Below, piece after piece: positions 29,300 to 38,842 of a stretch of DNA of 64,000 nt; positions within the stretch are counted from its first letter, which is position 1; every line of letters begins with the position of its first letter. The position numbers and the translations under genes are program-made. Origin of the DNA: Streptomyces sp. NBC_00344 (GTDB lineage: Bacteria > Actinomycetota > Actinomycetes > Streptomycetales > Streptomycetaceae); NCBI RefSeq assembly GCF_036088315.1, contig NZ_CP107996.1, positions 4,795,501-4,859,500 on the forward strand. The letters run 5' to 3'. Below the pieces are notes generated by a model. The model saw only the letters and a list, made by a program, of their open reading frames with translations, did not search any database and was not told where the DNA came from.

Positions 29300-29494
29300 A
29301 TGGCAAAGAGTCGTAACAACCTTCTTGGCGTGGGCGGGCAGCGCAAGAAGATGCCCCGCTCCGGGGAATCAGGATCGGCCGCCGCGAGCGCCGAGGACCG
29401 CCGGTCGGCGGCGGACCAGAAGCAGGAACTGCTGCGGAAGATGCGTGAGCGCGCGGAGGGCACCGTGACCCCCGAGGACGGCGCCCAGGACTGA
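29300..29494 (+). CDS. Small basic protein, DUF6243-like
   Basis: 64 residues, soluble and highly charged: MAKSRNNLLGVGGQRKKMPR, an Ala/Ser-rich middle and DQKQELLRKMRERAEG. I recognise the LGVGGxRKxxxR start as a small actinobacterial family (DUF6243-like) of unknown function. Likely unstructured or helical. A TACGCT hexamer ends 7 nt before the ATG, implying a leaderless transcript. A hairpin follows at 29525. Confidence 0.75.
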   Translation: MAKSRNNLLGVGGQRKKMPRSGESGSAAASAEDRRSAADQKQELLRKMRERAEGTVTPEDGAQD

Positions 29495-29524
29495 CGGCCG
29501 CCGCACGGCACGAAACAGAGAACT

Positions 29525-29559
29525 GCGGGCCCGGATCGCCGTACGCGATCCGGGCCCGC
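29525..29559. terminator. Bidirectional hairpin
   Basis: A 15-bp perfect inverted repeat (29525-29539 with 29545-29559, loop CGTAC) lies between the small-protein gene and the convergent MFS gene. Confidence 0.75.
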
Positions 29560-29583
29560 GGCCGTCTCCCCACCCGCACCCGG

Positions 29584-31038
29584 CTACCGCACAGCGCGCG
29601 GCAGCCGGAGGCTGAGCAGCGCGGTGACCACGATCGTGCCGAGCTGGAGCAGCAGGGTGATCACCAGAGCCTCCCGCATCCCCACCGATGAGCTCAGCGA
29701 CAGGAAGAGGCTGCCGAGCGTCGCCACCCCCAGTGCGAGGGCGGACTGCTGGGTGGTGGTCATGACACCGCTGCCGACCCCGGCCCGGTCGGCCGGCACG
29801 TCGGAGAGCACGATCCGGAACAGCACAGGCAGCTGCAGACCCTGCCCGAACCCGGCCAGCGCGGTCCCCGGGGCCAGCGCGGCGATGCCCAGGCCGGGCC
29901 AGCCCCACCACACGGTCGCGGCGATCACCGCGACACCCACCACCTGGATCAGCGCGCCCGCCGTCACCACCCGGCTGGCGAACCGGCCGACCAGTCGGGG
30001 TCCTGCCAGTGAGGCCAGGAAGAAGGCGGCCGCCATCGGCACCAGCGCGAGGCCGGCCGTCACCGGGCCCATCCGCAGACCCTGTTGCAACGCCACCGCG
30101 ATCACGAACATGAATCCGCCGAAGCCGACCGAGAACGGCAGCACCAGGGCGAGCCCGCGGCGCAGTGAGTCCAGACGCAGCAGGCTCGGTGGCACCAGCG
30201 GTACCTCGCCCCTGCGGTCGGCCGCCCGCTCGGTCAGGAAGAACGCCGCCGCGGCGAACGGGAAGACGCCCAGCGAGATCCAGGTCCACAGCGGCCATCC
30301 GGCCGCCCTGCCCTCGGTCAGCGGCGCGAGCAGGGTGATCAGCGAGAGTCCCAGCAGCAGGGTGCCGGGCACGTCCACCGGTGCCGGCCTGTCGGACCGG
30401 GTCTCCGGTACGGAACGGGCCGCGAGGATCATCCCGAGGACGGCCACCGGCACATTGACCAGGAAGATCGAACGCCAGCCGGTGCCGGCCACATCGGCGG
30501 CCACCAGGACGCCGCCGATGATCTGCCCGGCGACCATGGAGAGGCCCGCGGTGGCTCCGTAGAGCCCCATCGCCTTGGCCCGCCGGGGGCCCGCCGTGGT
30601 CGCCTGGATGGTGGCGAGCACCTGCGGCAGCATCAGCGCCGACGAGGCACCCTGCGCCACCCTCGCTCCGACCAGGGTCAGGGCGTCGGGGGCGAGACCG
30701 CAGGCCAGCGAGGTCAGCCCGAAGGCGGCGATGCCGATCAGGAAGAGCCGGCGCCGGCCGATCATGTCGCCGAGCCGTCCGCCCAGCACCAGCAGGACGG
30801 CGTACGCGACGCCGTATCCGGCGACGACGAGTTCCAGCATCGCGGGGCCCGCGGCGAGGTCCCGGTCGATGGTGGGCAGCGCGACATTGACGATGAAGAA
30901 GTCGATGAGCGGAAGCGCGGCACCGAGCAGCACGGTGAACAGCCCGAGCGTGCCGAGCACCGGGGTGGGGTGGTCGTGCCGGGTGCCGGTGGGGGTGAGG
31001 GAGGAAGTGGTCCGTACTGACGCAGTCGTGTTACTCAC
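29584..31038 (-). CDS. MFS transporter, DHA2-like
   Basis: About 484 residues with roughly 14 membrane segments. Motifs are LIDFFIVNVALPTIDRDL in TM1, GRLGDMIGRRRLFLIG (motif A) and SALMLPQVLATIQATTAG. Probable drug or metabolite exporter. The GTG at 31038 (opening VSNTTASVRTT) is preferred; the frame is open to 31110 but that part would overlap the divergent operator. It is divergent from an MmyB-type regulator, the same arrangement as at 3.1-5.6 kb. Confidence 0.9.
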   Translation of the reverse strand: MSNTTASVRTTSSLTPTGTRHDHPTPVLGTLGLFTVLLGAALPLIDFFIVNVALPTIDRDLAAGPAMLELVVAGYGVAYAVLLVLGGRLGDMIGRRRLFLIGIAAFGLTSLACGLAPDALTLVGARVAQGASSALMLPQVLATIQATTAGPRRAKAMGLYGATAGLSMVAGQIIGGVLVAADVAGTGWRSIFLVNVPVAVLGMILAARSVPETRSDRPAPVDVPGTLLLGLSLITLLAPLTEGRAAGWPLWTWISLGVFPFAAAAFFLTERAADRRGEVPLVPPSLLRLDSLRRGLALVLPFSVGFGGFMFVIAVALQQGLRMGPVTAGLALVPMAAAFFLASLAGPRLVGRFASRVVTAGALIQVVGVAVIAATVWWGWPGLGIAALAPGTALAGFGQGLQLPVLFRIVLSDVPADRAGVGSGVMTTTQQSALALGVATLGSLFLSLSSSVGMREALVITLLLQLGTIVVTALLSLRLPRAVR

Positions 31039-31065
31039 GAGAACGAGGATGCGCGACCCCACAGC

Positions 31066-31107
31066 CTGGTACCAGAGTCTCTTTATCCTGGTAGAAGGAG
31101 TACCTGG
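31066..31107. promoter_or_regulatory. Candidate operator between MFS gene and MmyB-type regulator
   Basis: A perfect palindrome CTGGTACCAG (31066-31075) is followed by CCTGGTA (31087-31093) and TACCTGG (31101-31107), which together form a looser inverted repeat. The CTGGT core matches the palindrome at the first MmyB/MFS locus. CATGCT (31128-31133), 6 nt before the regulator ATG, is a likely -10. Confidence 0.45.
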
Positions 31108-31139
31108 CAATGGGCTGAGCCATCCGGCATGCTGGACGC

Positions 31140-31994
31140 ATGACCACTGTGGCGCAGGAGAGCGATGTACGCAGGCACGAGCTCGCCGAGTTTCTGCGCA
31201 GCCGCCGCGAACGGATCGCCCCCGAGCAGGTCGGGCTTCCGCGCGGCAGCCGCAGGCGTACCCCTGGGCTGCGCCGCGAGGAGGTCGCCCAGCTCTCCGC
31301 GGTGGGTGTCACCTGGTACACCTGGCTGGAACAGGCCAGGGACATCCAGGTCTCCCCGCAGGTGCTCGACGCGGTGGCCCGCTCGCTGCTTCTCGACTCC
31401 AGCGAGCGCGCCCATCTCTTCGCGCTGGCCGGTGCGATCGATCCGGCCCCCAACACCACCTGCCCTGTGATCACACCCGCGGTGGCGGTGATGATCGAGC
31501 AGCTCGACCCCATCCCTGCGTGTATCCAGAACAGTCGTTACGACATCCTCGCGTACAACCGCACCTACGGGCGGCTGCTCTGCGACCTCGACGCGGTCGC
31601 GCCCGAGGACCGCAACTGCATGCTGCTCTCCTACACCAACGAGGACTGGCGTTCCTCCGTCGTCGATCTCGACGAGATGAACCGTGTGATGGCCGCGAAG
31701 TTCCGGGGCGCGATGGCCGAGCACCTGGCGGAGCCCGCCTGGAAGGCCCTGCTGAGGCGGCTGGAGAGCGTGTCGCCGGAGTTCCGGGAGATCTGGGCGC
31801 GCCACGAGGTCGTGGGCCAGGGCGGCAAGACCAAGCGGTTCCACAACCGTGACGTCGGACCGCTGCTGCTGGATCACACCAATCTCTGGCTTGGGCCCAT
31901 GCCGGGCCCGCGCCTGGTGACGTACGTCCCGGCCAACACCGAGTCCCGTGAACGTCTGGAGCGCCTCTACGCCCTGGCGCCCGCGACGCTCTGA
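31140..31994 (+). CDS. MmyB-like helix-turn-helix transcriptional regulator
   Basis: 284 residues, same architecture as the regulator at 4.7 kb. The XRE-type HTH (about 10-85) has RRRTPGLRREEVAQLSAVGV and TWLEQARDIQVSPQVLDAVA. The MmyB ligand domain (about 105-275) has PACIQNSRYDILAYNRTYGR. It is flanked by two MFS genes: divergent from one and convergent with the other, whose 3' end overlaps its own by 28 nt. It probably represses at least the divergent pump. Confidence 0.92.
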   Translation: MTTVAQESDVRRHELAEFLRSRRERIAPEQVGLPRGSRRRTPGLRREEVAQLSAVGVTWYTWLEQARDIQVSPQVLDAVARSLLLDSSERAHLFALAGAIDPAPNTTCPVITPAVAVMIEQLDPIPACIQNSRYDILAYNRTYGRLLCDLDAVAPEDRNCMLLSYTNEDWRSSVVDLDEMNRVMAAKFRGAMAEHLAEPAWKALLRRLESVSPEFREIWARHEVVGQGGKTKRFHNRDVGPLLLDHTNLWLGPMPGPRLVTYVPANTESRERLERLYALAPATL

Positions 31995-33421
31995 GCCGTC
32001 TCGGGCTCGCCGAGGTGTTCGGCCGTCCGCAGCGCGGAGTTGCGTGCCCAGGCGCCACTGGTCAGCAGCCCGAAGACCAGGACCGCAAGGCCGCAGCCGG
32101 TGATGATCCACCAGGCCGTGCGGCCCGCCTCCGCGAAGCCGTCGGTGTGGGTGGCGCCGCTGATGCCCGAGGCCAGTACGGCCCCGATCACCGCCACCCC
32201 GAGCGTCGACCCGATCTGACGGCTGGTCGAGGCGACGGCCGCCGCCACCCCGGCCTGCGCGCGGGGCATCCCGGAGACCGCGGTGTTGGTGATCGGTGCG
32301 TTCACCATGCCGAAGCCGATGCCGAACAGCACATAGCCGGTGAAGAGCAGGGCGGTGTTCGTCTCCGCGTCGAGCGCCGCGAACAAGAGGCCGCTGAGCG
32401 CCATCGCCGTCCCGGCCACCAGCAGCGAGAGCCGTGGTCCGCGGCTGCCCACCAGACGCCCCGACAAGGGGGCGCAGACGAAGGTGAGCGCCGCCATCGG
32501 CAGCATGTAGAGCCCGGCGTGCAGGGCCGAGAAGCCGCGGACGTTCTGCAGATACAGGGTGTTGAGGAAGAGGAAGCCGGCGAGCGCGGCGAAGCCGCAG
32601 ACCGCGATGACGGTGGCGCCGCTGAACGGGGCGCTGCGGAAGAAACGCAGATCGATCAGCGGCTCCGGGCGCCTGGGCTCGTATCTCAGCAGCACGGCGA
32701 GCGCGAGCAGCGCCGCACCCGCGAACGACAGGATGACCGGCGACGTCCACCCCGCGGACGGGGCCTCGATGATCGCGTAGGTCACCGAGCCGAGCAGCAC
32801 CATGACGCACAACTGGCCGACGGGGTCGGGCCTGCGGGCCTTCGGCGCACGGGACTCCGGCACATAGCGCCAGGTCAGCAGGAGAGCGGCCAGGCCGACC
32901 GGCAGATTGATCCAGAAGATCGAGCGCCAGCCGACCGAGTCCACCAGCAGCCCGCCGATCAGCGGCCCCGCGGCCATGGAGATTCCGACCACGCCACCCC
33001 AGACCCCGATCGCCCGGGCGCGCTCACGCGGCTCGGTGAAGGTGTTGGTGATGATGGACATGGCGACCGGATTGAGCATCGAACCGCCGACGGCCTGGAC
33101 CATCCGGAAGACGACCAGTGATTCCAGGTTCGGTGCGACGGAGCAGAGCACCGAGCCGGCGGTGAACACGACCAGGCCGGTCTTGAAGACCTTGCGGCGG
33201 CCGATCCGGTCGGCCATCGAGCCCGCCAGCATCAACAGCGATGCCAGGACCAGCGTGTAGGCGTCGATGGTCCACTGCATCCCGGATACCGACGTGTGCA
33301 GTTCGCGGGCCATCGAGGGCAGGGCGACGTTGAGGACGGTGTTGTCGAGACTGACGATCAGCAGGCTCATGCAGCAGATCGCCAGCACCAGCATCCGCCG
33401 GCGGTAACTGAGCTCGGGCAT
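31967..33421 (-). CDS. DHA2-family MFS efflux transporter
   Basis: 484 residues, 14-segment DHA2 type. Landmarks are VSLDNTVLNVALPSMARELH, the motif-A loop GSMADRIGRRKVFKTG and GVWGGVVGISMAAGPLIGG. Likely multidrug or metabolite export. The ATG is preceded by TACTAT (33433-33428) with a 6-nt gap, so the transcript appears leaderless. Its 3' end overlaps the 3' end of the convergent regulator gene, so antisense transcription could couple them. Confidence 0.92.
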   Translation of the reverse strand: MPELSYRRRMLVLAICCMSLLIVSLDNTVLNVALPSMARELHTSVSGMQWTIDAYTLVLASLLMLAGSMADRIGRRKVFKTGLVVFTAGSVLCSVAPNLESLVVFRMVQAVGGSMLNPVAMSIITNTFTEPRERARAIGVWGGVVGISMAAGPLIGGLLVDSVGWRSIFWINLPVGLAALLLTWRYVPESRAPKARRPDPVGQLCVMVLLGSVTYAIIEAPSAGWTSPVILSFAGAALLALAVLLRYEPRRPEPLIDLRFFRSAPFSGATVIAVCGFAALAGFLFLNTLYLQNVRGFSALHAGLYMLPMAALTFVCAPLSGRLVGSRGPRLSLLVAGTAMALSGLLFAALDAETNTALLFTGYVLFGIGFGMVNAPITNTAVSGMPRAQAGVAAAVASTSRQIGSTLGVAVIGAVLASGISGATHTDGFAEAGRTAWWIITGCGLAVLVFGLLTSGAWARNSALRTAEHLGEPETAQSVAGARA

Positions 33422-33473
33422 TCATCAATAGTACGGCTAACTAACGACTCCTTCGGTACGCGACAATGGGTCC

Positions 33474-34601
33474 ATGACCACCCTCTCCATCGGCCCCCAC
33501 TCCGTGCAGCCGCCCGTCGTACTCGCCCCCATGGCGGGTATCACCAACGCCCCGTTCCGTACCCTCTGCCGTGAATTCAGCGGCGGCAAGGGGCTGTTCG
33601 TCAGCGAGATGATCACGACGCGGGCGCTGGTGGAGCGCAATGCGAAGACCATGCAGCTGATCCACTTCGACAAGACCGAGACACCCCGCTCGATCCAGCT
33701 CTACGGAGTGGATCCGGTCACCGTCGGCAAGGCGGTCAGCATGATCGTCGACGAGGACCTGGCCGATCACATCGACCTGAACTTCGGTTGCCCGGTTCCC
33801 AAGGTCACCCGCAAGGGCGGCGGATCGGCGCTTCCGTACAAGCGGCCGCTGCTGCGGGCGATCCTGCACGAGGCCGTGTCCAGCGCGGGCGCCCTCCCGG
33901 TGACCATCAAGATGCGCAAGGGCATCAACGACGACCACCTCACCTATCTCGACGCCGGCCGGATCGCCGTCGACGAGGGCGTCACCGCCGTCGCCCTGCA
34001 CGGCAGGACCGCCGCCCAGCACTACGGCGGCACGGCCGACTGGGACGCCATCGCGCGGTTGAAGGAGCATGTGCCGGAGATCCCGGTGCTCGGCAACGGC
34101 GACATCTGGTGCGCCGACGACGCCCTGCGGATGATGCGCGAGACCGGCTGTGACGGTGTGGTGGTGGGCCGCGGCTGCCTGGGGCGGCCATGGCTCTTCG
34201 GTGACCTGGTGAGCGCCTTCGAGGGGGCCGCCACCCGGCAGGCGCCCACACTGCGGGAGGTCGCGGCCGTGATGCTGCGGCACGCGACACTGCTGGGGGG
34301 GTGGATCGGCGACGAGACCCGCGGCGTGATCGACTTCCGTAAGCATGTGGCCTGGTATCTCAAGGGATTCGCGGTCGGATCCGAGATGCGCAGGAAGCTG
34401 GCGGTGACCTCCTCGCTCGATGAACTGGGCGGGCAGCTGCAGGAGCTGGACCTCGGCCAGCCGTGGCCGGACGGTGCGGACGGCCCGCGAGGCCGCACCT
34501 CGGGCAACAACCGGGTGGTGCTTCCGGACGGCTGGCTGAAGGACCCCTACGACTGCTCCGGAGTGAGTGCCGAGGCCGAACTGGACACCTCGGGGGGCTG
34601 A
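33474..34601 (+). CDS. dusB: tRNA-dihydrouridine synthase
   Basis: 375 residues. An FMN-binding TIM barrel (about 1-250) holds VVLAPMAGITNAPFRTLCRE and the catalytic Cys106 in DLNFGCPVPKVTRKGGGSAL. ALHGRTAAQHYGGTADWD and PVLGNGDIW are phosphate-binding loops, and a C-terminal helical tRNA-binding domain follows. It reduces specific uridines in tRNA. The -10-like GACAAT (33462-33467) ends 6 nt before the ATG, so it looks leaderless and nearly identical to the recO promoter. Which uridine is modified is not decided by sequence. Confidence 0.95.
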   Translation: MTTLSIGPHSVQPPVVLAPMAGITNAPFRTLCREFSGGKGLFVSEMITTRALVERNAKTMQLIHFDKTETPRSIQLYGVDPVTVGKAVSMIVDEDLADHIDLNFGCPVPKVTRKGGGSALPYKRPLLRAILHEAVSSAGALPVTIKMRKGINDDHLTYLDAGRIAVDEGVTAVALHGRTAAQHYGGTADWDAIARLKEHVPEIPVLGNGDIWCADDALRMMRETGCDGVVVGRGCLGRPWLFGDLVSAFEGAATRQAPTLREVAAVMLRHATLLGGWIGDETRGVIDFRKHVAWYLKGFAVGSEMRRKLAVTSSLDELGGQLQELDLGQPWPDGADGPRGRTSGNNRVVLPDGWLKDPYDCSGVSAEAELDTSGG

Positions 34602-35077
34602 GACCGCCACGCCGGAACCGGCACCGCTCATCTGTGCACGGCACTGAGTGCAGAGTGTCCGGTGTGCGGTACCGGTCGTCCGCCAGGGGGGTCGCCGGAG
34701 TCCGGATCCTGGCGTGAGGCCGGTTCAGGCGGCGTGATTCTCGCCACGCCTGATGGGGGTTGCGCTCAAACGAGCGGGTTGATGCGGGGTGCATTTCTCA
34801 AAGGGTGGCACTGGGTGCCAATGCTCGATCATTCTTCCCGTGAAGTCATGGTTGCCGTGCGTGGGTGCGCCAGACGCTTACGCTCACACAGCGCTCCATT
34901 GCGTTCAAGAGATGAAGTCAGATGGGTGTTGACTCCACCCTTCTGAACACTTTCGATCTGCTGGCAGACGAGTGGTTACGGCCGTATGACGCACAAGTGG
35001 ACGTACCCAGGCGCCTTCGATCTGGGTATGTTCCTCGCCGTCAGGGCAGCCACCGCGTCCTCGAGGAGTCGAGACCC
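34602..35077. other. Intergenic region upstream of ppdK
   Basis: About 475 bp without a convincing gene. It is less GC-rich than its surroundings around 34780-34960. It contains a small perfect hairpin (TGGCAC-TGG-GTGCCA near 34806) and a TATGTT hexamer at 35027-35032 that could be the ppdK -10. The ppdK frame stays open back to 34922, but that part lacks family character and an RBS. Confidence 0.55.
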
Positions 35078-37798
35078 GTGTCGGAAAACAAAGACCTCCA
35101 CGTAACGAAGTTCGTCTACGACTTCACCGAGGGCAACAAGGACCTCAAGGACCTGCTCGGCGGGAAGGGCGCCAACCTCGCCGAGATGACCAACCTCGGT
35201 CTGCCCGTCCCTCCGGGTTTCACGATCACCACCGAGGCCTGCAAGGTCTATCTCGACAGCGGTGACGAGCCTGCCGCGCTCCGCGACGAGGTGAGTGCAC
35301 ACCTCGACGCCCTCGAGAAGACGATGGGCAAGAAGCTCGGACAGCCCGACAACCCGCTGCTCGTCTCGGTCCGTTCCGGCGCCAAGTTCTCCATGCCGGG
35401 CATGATGGACACCGTCCTGAACATCGGCCTCTCGGACAAGTCCGTGGTCGGCCTCACCAAGCAGGCCGGCGACGAGCGCTTCGCCTGGGACTCCTACCGC
35501 CGCCTCATCCAGATGTTCGGCAAGACGGTGCTCGACATCGACGGCGAACTCTTCGAGGATGCGCTGGAAGCGGCCAAGTCCGCCAAGCAGGTCAGCGTGG
35601 ACACCGACCTCGAAGCGGCCGATCTGAAGAAGCTGGTCCGCCAGTTCAAGAAGATCGTTAAGCAGGAGGCGGGCCGGGACTTCCCGCAGGACCCCCGCGA
35701 GCAGATGGACCTCGCCATAAAGGCGGTCTTCGAGTCCTGGAACACCGACAGGGCCAAGCTCTACCGTCGCCAGGAGCGCATCCCCGGCGACCTCGGCACG
35801 GCCGTCAACGTCTGTTCCATGGTGTTCGGCAATCTCGGCCCCGACTCAGGTACCGGAGTCGCCTTCACCCGTGACCCGGCCAGCGGCCATCAGGGCGTCT
35901 ACGGCGACTACCTTCAGAACGCCCAGGGCGAGGATGTCGTCGCCGGCATCCGCAACACCGTGGCGCTCGCCGATCTCGAGCAGATCGACAAGAAGTCCTA
36001 CGACCAGCTGATGCAGATCATGGAGACCCTGGAGACCCACTACAAGGATCTCTGTGACATCGAGTTCACCATCGAGCGCGGCCAGTTGTGGATGCTCCAG
36101 ACCCGGGTCGGCAAGCGCACCGCGGGTGCCGCCTTCCGGATCGCCACCCAGCTGGTCGACCAGGGCCTGATCGACGAGGCCGAGGCGCTGCAGCGGGTCA
36201 ACGGCGCGCAGCTCGCCCAGCTGATGTTCCCGCGCTTCGACGAGGACGCCAAGGTCGACAGGATCGGCCGGGGCATCGCCGCATCACCGGGCGCGGCCGT
36301 GGGCAAGGCCGTCTTCGACTCCTACACCGCGATCAAGTGGTCGCGTTCGGGCGAGAAGGTCATTCTCATCCGTCGCGAGACCAACCCGGACGACCTCGAC
36401 GGCATGATCGCGGCGGAAGGCATCCTCACCTCCCGCGGCGGCAAGACCTCGCACGCCGCCGTCGTGGCCCGCGGCATGGGCAAGACCTGTGTCTGCGGCG
36501 CGGAGGAGATCGAGGTCGACACCAAGCGCCGCCGGATGACCGCCCCCAACGGTGTGGTCATCGAGGAGGGCGACGTCGTCTCGATCGACGGCTCGTCCGG
36601 CAAGGTCTACGCGGGCGAGGTGCCCGTCGTACCGTCACCGGTCGTCGAGTACTTCGAGGGCCGGATGCACGCGGGCGCCGACGACGCCGACGAGCTGGTC
36701 GAGGCGGTGCACCGGATCATGGCGTACGCCGACCGCCGCCGCAGGCTGCGGGTGCGGGCCAACGCGGACAACGCCGAGGACGCGCTGCGCGCCCGGCGGT
36801 TCGGGGCGCAGGGCATCGGTCTCTGCCGCACCGAGCACATGTTCCTCGGCGAGCGCCGTGAGATGGTCGAGCGGCTGATTCTGGCCGACACCGACGACGA
36901 GCGGGAGACAGCGCTCGGTGCGCTTCTGCCGCTGCAGAAGAAGGACTTCATCGAGCTCTTCGAGGCGATGGACGGGCTGCCCGTCACCGTCAGGCTGCTC
37001 GACCCGCCGCTGCACGAGTTCCTTCCCGACATCACCGAGCTTTCGGTCCGGGTCGCCCTCGCCGAGTCCCGCAAGGACGCCAACGAGAACGATCTGCGTC
37101 TGCTCCAGGCGGTGCACAAGCTCCATGAGCAGAACCCGATGCTGGGTCTGCGCGGAGTGCGTCTGGGCCTGGTCATCCCGGGTCTGTTTGCCATGCAGGT
37201 ACGGGCCATCGCCGAGGCTGCCGCCGCGCGCAAGAACGCGAAGGGCGACCCGCGGGCGGAGATCATGATTCCGCTGGTGGGCACCGTCCAGGAGCTGGAG
37301 ATCGTCCGGGAGGAGGCCGACCGGGTCATCGCCGAGGTGGAGGCCGCCACCGGTGTCGCACTGAAGCTGACCATCGGCACCATGATCGAGCTGCCGCGTG
37401 CCGCGCTCACCGCCGGCCAGATCGCCGAGGCCGCGCAGTTCTTCTCCTTCGGCACCAACGACCTCACCCAGACCGTGTGGGGCTTCTCCCGTGACGACGT
37501 GGAGGCCTCGTTCTTCACGGCCTACCTGGAGAAGGGCATCTTCGGGGTGTCCCCGTTCGAGACGATCGACCGGGACGGCGTGGGCTCGCTGGTGCGCAGC
37601 GCCTGCGAGGCCGGCCGGGCCACCCGCCCGGACCTCAAGCTGGGCGTGTGCGGCGAGCACGGCGGAGACCCGGAGTCGGTGCACTTCTTCCACGAGGTGG
37701 GGCTGGACTACGTCTCCTGCTCGCCTTTCCGTATCCCGGTGGCCCGGCTCGAGGCGGGCCGCGCGGCGGCGCTGTCGAAGGGCAGCGACAGCCGCTGA
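35078..37798 (+). CDS. ppdK: Pyruvate, phosphate dikinase
   Basis: About 906 residues. The N-terminal ATP-grasp nucleotide domain begins KFVYDFTEGNKDLKDLLGGK. The swivelling phosphohistidine domain carries GGKTSHAAVVARGMGKTC with the catalytic His and the regulatory Thr before it. The C-terminal PEP/pyruvate TIM barrel ends in CGEHGGDPESVHFF. It interconverts pyruvate plus ATP plus Pi with PEP, AMP and PPi, supporting gluconeogenesis. GTG 35078 is chosen for the GGAG about 10 nt upstream and the conserved N-terminus. A hairpin follows. Confidence 0.96.
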   Translation: MSENKDLHVTKFVYDFTEGNKDLKDLLGGKGANLAEMTNLGLPVPPGFTITTEACKVYLDSGDEPAALRDEVSAHLDALEKTMGKKLGQPDNPLLVSVRSGAKFSMPGMMDTVLNIGLSDKSVVGLTKQAGDERFAWDSYRRLIQMFGKTVLDIDGELFEDALEAAKSAKQVSVDTDLEAADLKKLVRQFKKIVKQEAGRDFPQDPREQMDLAIKAVFESWNTDRAKLYRRQERIPGDLGTAVNVCSMVFGNLGPDSGTGVAFTRDPASGHQGVYGDYLQNAQGEDVVAGIRNTVALADLEQIDKKSYDQLMQIMETLETHYKDLCDIEFTIERGQLWMLQTRVGKRTAGAAFRIATQLVDQGLIDEAEALQRVNGAQLAQLMFPRFDEDAKVDRIGRGIAASPGAAVGKAVFDSYTAIKWSRSGEKVILIRRETNPDDLDGMIAAEGILTSRGGKTSHAAVVARGMGKTCVCGAEEIEVDTKRRRMTAPNGVVIEEGDVVSIDGSSGKVYAGEVPVVPSPVVEYFEGRMHAGADDADELVEAVHRIMAYADRRRRLRVRANADNAEDALRARRFGAQGIGLCRTEHMFLGERREMVERLILADTDDERETALGALLPLQKKDFIELFEAMDGLPVTVRLLDPPLHEFLPDITELSVRVALAESRKDANENDLRLLQAVHKLHEQNPMLGLRGVRLGLVIPGLFAMQVRAIAEAAAARKNAKGDPRAEIMIPLVGTVQELEIVREEADRVIAEVEAATGVALKLTIGTMIELPRAALTAGQIAEAAQFFSFGTNDLTQTVWGFSRDDVEASFFTAYLEKGIFGVSPFETIDRDGVGSLVRSACEAGRATRPDLKLGVCGEHGGDPESVHFFHEVGLDYVSCSPFRIPVARLEAGRAAALSKGSDSR

Positions 37799-37869
37799 GC
37801 AGGCTCCGGAGCAGCCGGCGGGTCACGTCGAGACCCTCACCGACCTCGTCGGCGGCTCCGGTGTGACAG

Positions 37870-37911
37870 ACGGAGGGGCGGTACCCCGTGCGGGGGTTGC
37901 CGCCCCTCCGT
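37870..37911. terminator. Hairpin after ppdK
   Basis: ACGGAGGGGCGG (37870-37881) pairs with CCGCCCCTCCGT (37900-37911), with an internal CCCC/GGGG pairing. It separates ppdK from the convergent sugar-transport operon. Confidence 0.7.
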
Positions 37912-37983
37912 CGCGCGCGGACCGAGCGGCGCCCGCCCGTTCCGTCGCGCCCGCTCCCGTACCGGCCTGCGTCCCGCTCGTCC

Positions 37984-38841
37984 TCAGTCGTCGATCCCGG
38001 AGCGCTCCACGCCTGCCACGATGTGCCGTTGGAGCAGCAGGAACACCAGCAGCAACGGCAGGATCGACACCGCGGCCGCGATGAACAGCTCATGGATGTT
38101 GACCACCTGGGCGGTGGTGAAGGTGGAGAGCGCCACCTGCACCGTCCAGGCGTTCTTGTCCTGGCCGATCACCAGCGGCCAGAGAAACGCGTTCCACGCC
38201 CCGATGAAGACAATCGTGCCGACCGCCGCGAAGACCGGCCGGGAGTTGGGCACGACGATGCGCCAGTAGGTGCGCCAGTACCCCAGGCCGTCGACCTTCG
38301 CCGCGTCCTCCAGTTCCTGCGGGAAGCCCAGAAAGTACTGACGGAAGATGAAACAGGCGAAGGCGGAGAAGAGCGTCGGGACGATCAGCCCGCGCAGGGT
38401 CGAGATCCAGCCGAGCGTCGAGACAAGCACGAAGCTCGGCACGAACGTGACGGCGGCGGGGACCATCAGCGTGCCGAGGATCGCGTAGAAGACCTTGCCC
38501 GCGTGCCGGTAGGGGATCCGGGCCAGTCCGTATCCGGCCAGTGACGCGAGCAGCACCGTACCGAGCGTCGTCGCGACGGCGATCAGCGCCGAGTTGAGCA
38601 GGGAGCGGGCCATCGGGACCGCGGGGTCGTCGAAGAGTTCGGTGATGTTCGACCACCGGAGGTCCGAAGGGAAGAAGGTCCACTCCGGCGATGTGATGTC
38701 CTGCTCGGTCGCGAGGCCGTTGCGCAGCAGCAGGTAGAAGGGGATCAGGAAGAGCGCCGCGAGCGCGATCAGCAGCACGACGCGCAGCGCACGCCCCGCC
38801 CGCACCAGGCCCTGATCGTGGCCGGCCGGTGTTCGGGCCAT
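37984..38841 (-). CDS. Carbohydrate ABC transporter permease (MalG type)
   Basis: 285 residues with six membrane helices. The EAA loop that contacts the ATPase is ELEDAAKVDGLGYWRTYWRIVVP, with the typical E-x2-DAA-x-DG-A/G pattern. Third gene of a substrate-binding protein-permease-permease operon, its start 1 nt from the preceding stop. No ATPase is encoded nearby; streptomycetes often use the shared ATPase MsiK for such importers. Confidence 0.93.
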   Translation of the reverse strand: MARTPAGHDQGLVRAGRALRVVLLIALAALFLIPFYLLLRNGLATEQDITSPEWTFFPSDLRWSNITELFDDPAVPMARSLLNSALIAVATTLGTVLLASLAGYGLARIPYRHAGKVFYAILGTLMVPAAVTFVPSFVLVSTLGWISTLRGLIVPTLFSAFACFIFRQYFLGFPQELEDAAKVDGLGYWRTYWRIVVPNSRPVFAAVGTIVFIGAWNAFLWPLVIGQDKNAWTVQVALSTFTTAQVVNIHELFIAAAVSILPLLLVFLLLQRHIVAGVERSGIDD

Positions 38842-38842
38842 C

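Noticed and set aside
27409..29316. A 635-codon open frame on the plus strand
   Set aside because: It is antisense to the permease and Lrp genes, whose frames show clear family motifs. The translation is Gly/Asp/Gln/Glu-rich without any domain.
34922..35077. A 52-residue N-terminal extension of ppdK
   Set aside because: The frame is open, but no RBS precedes the upstream ATG and the residues do not resemble pyruvate phosphate dikinases. The GTG at 35078 has an RBS and the conserved start.
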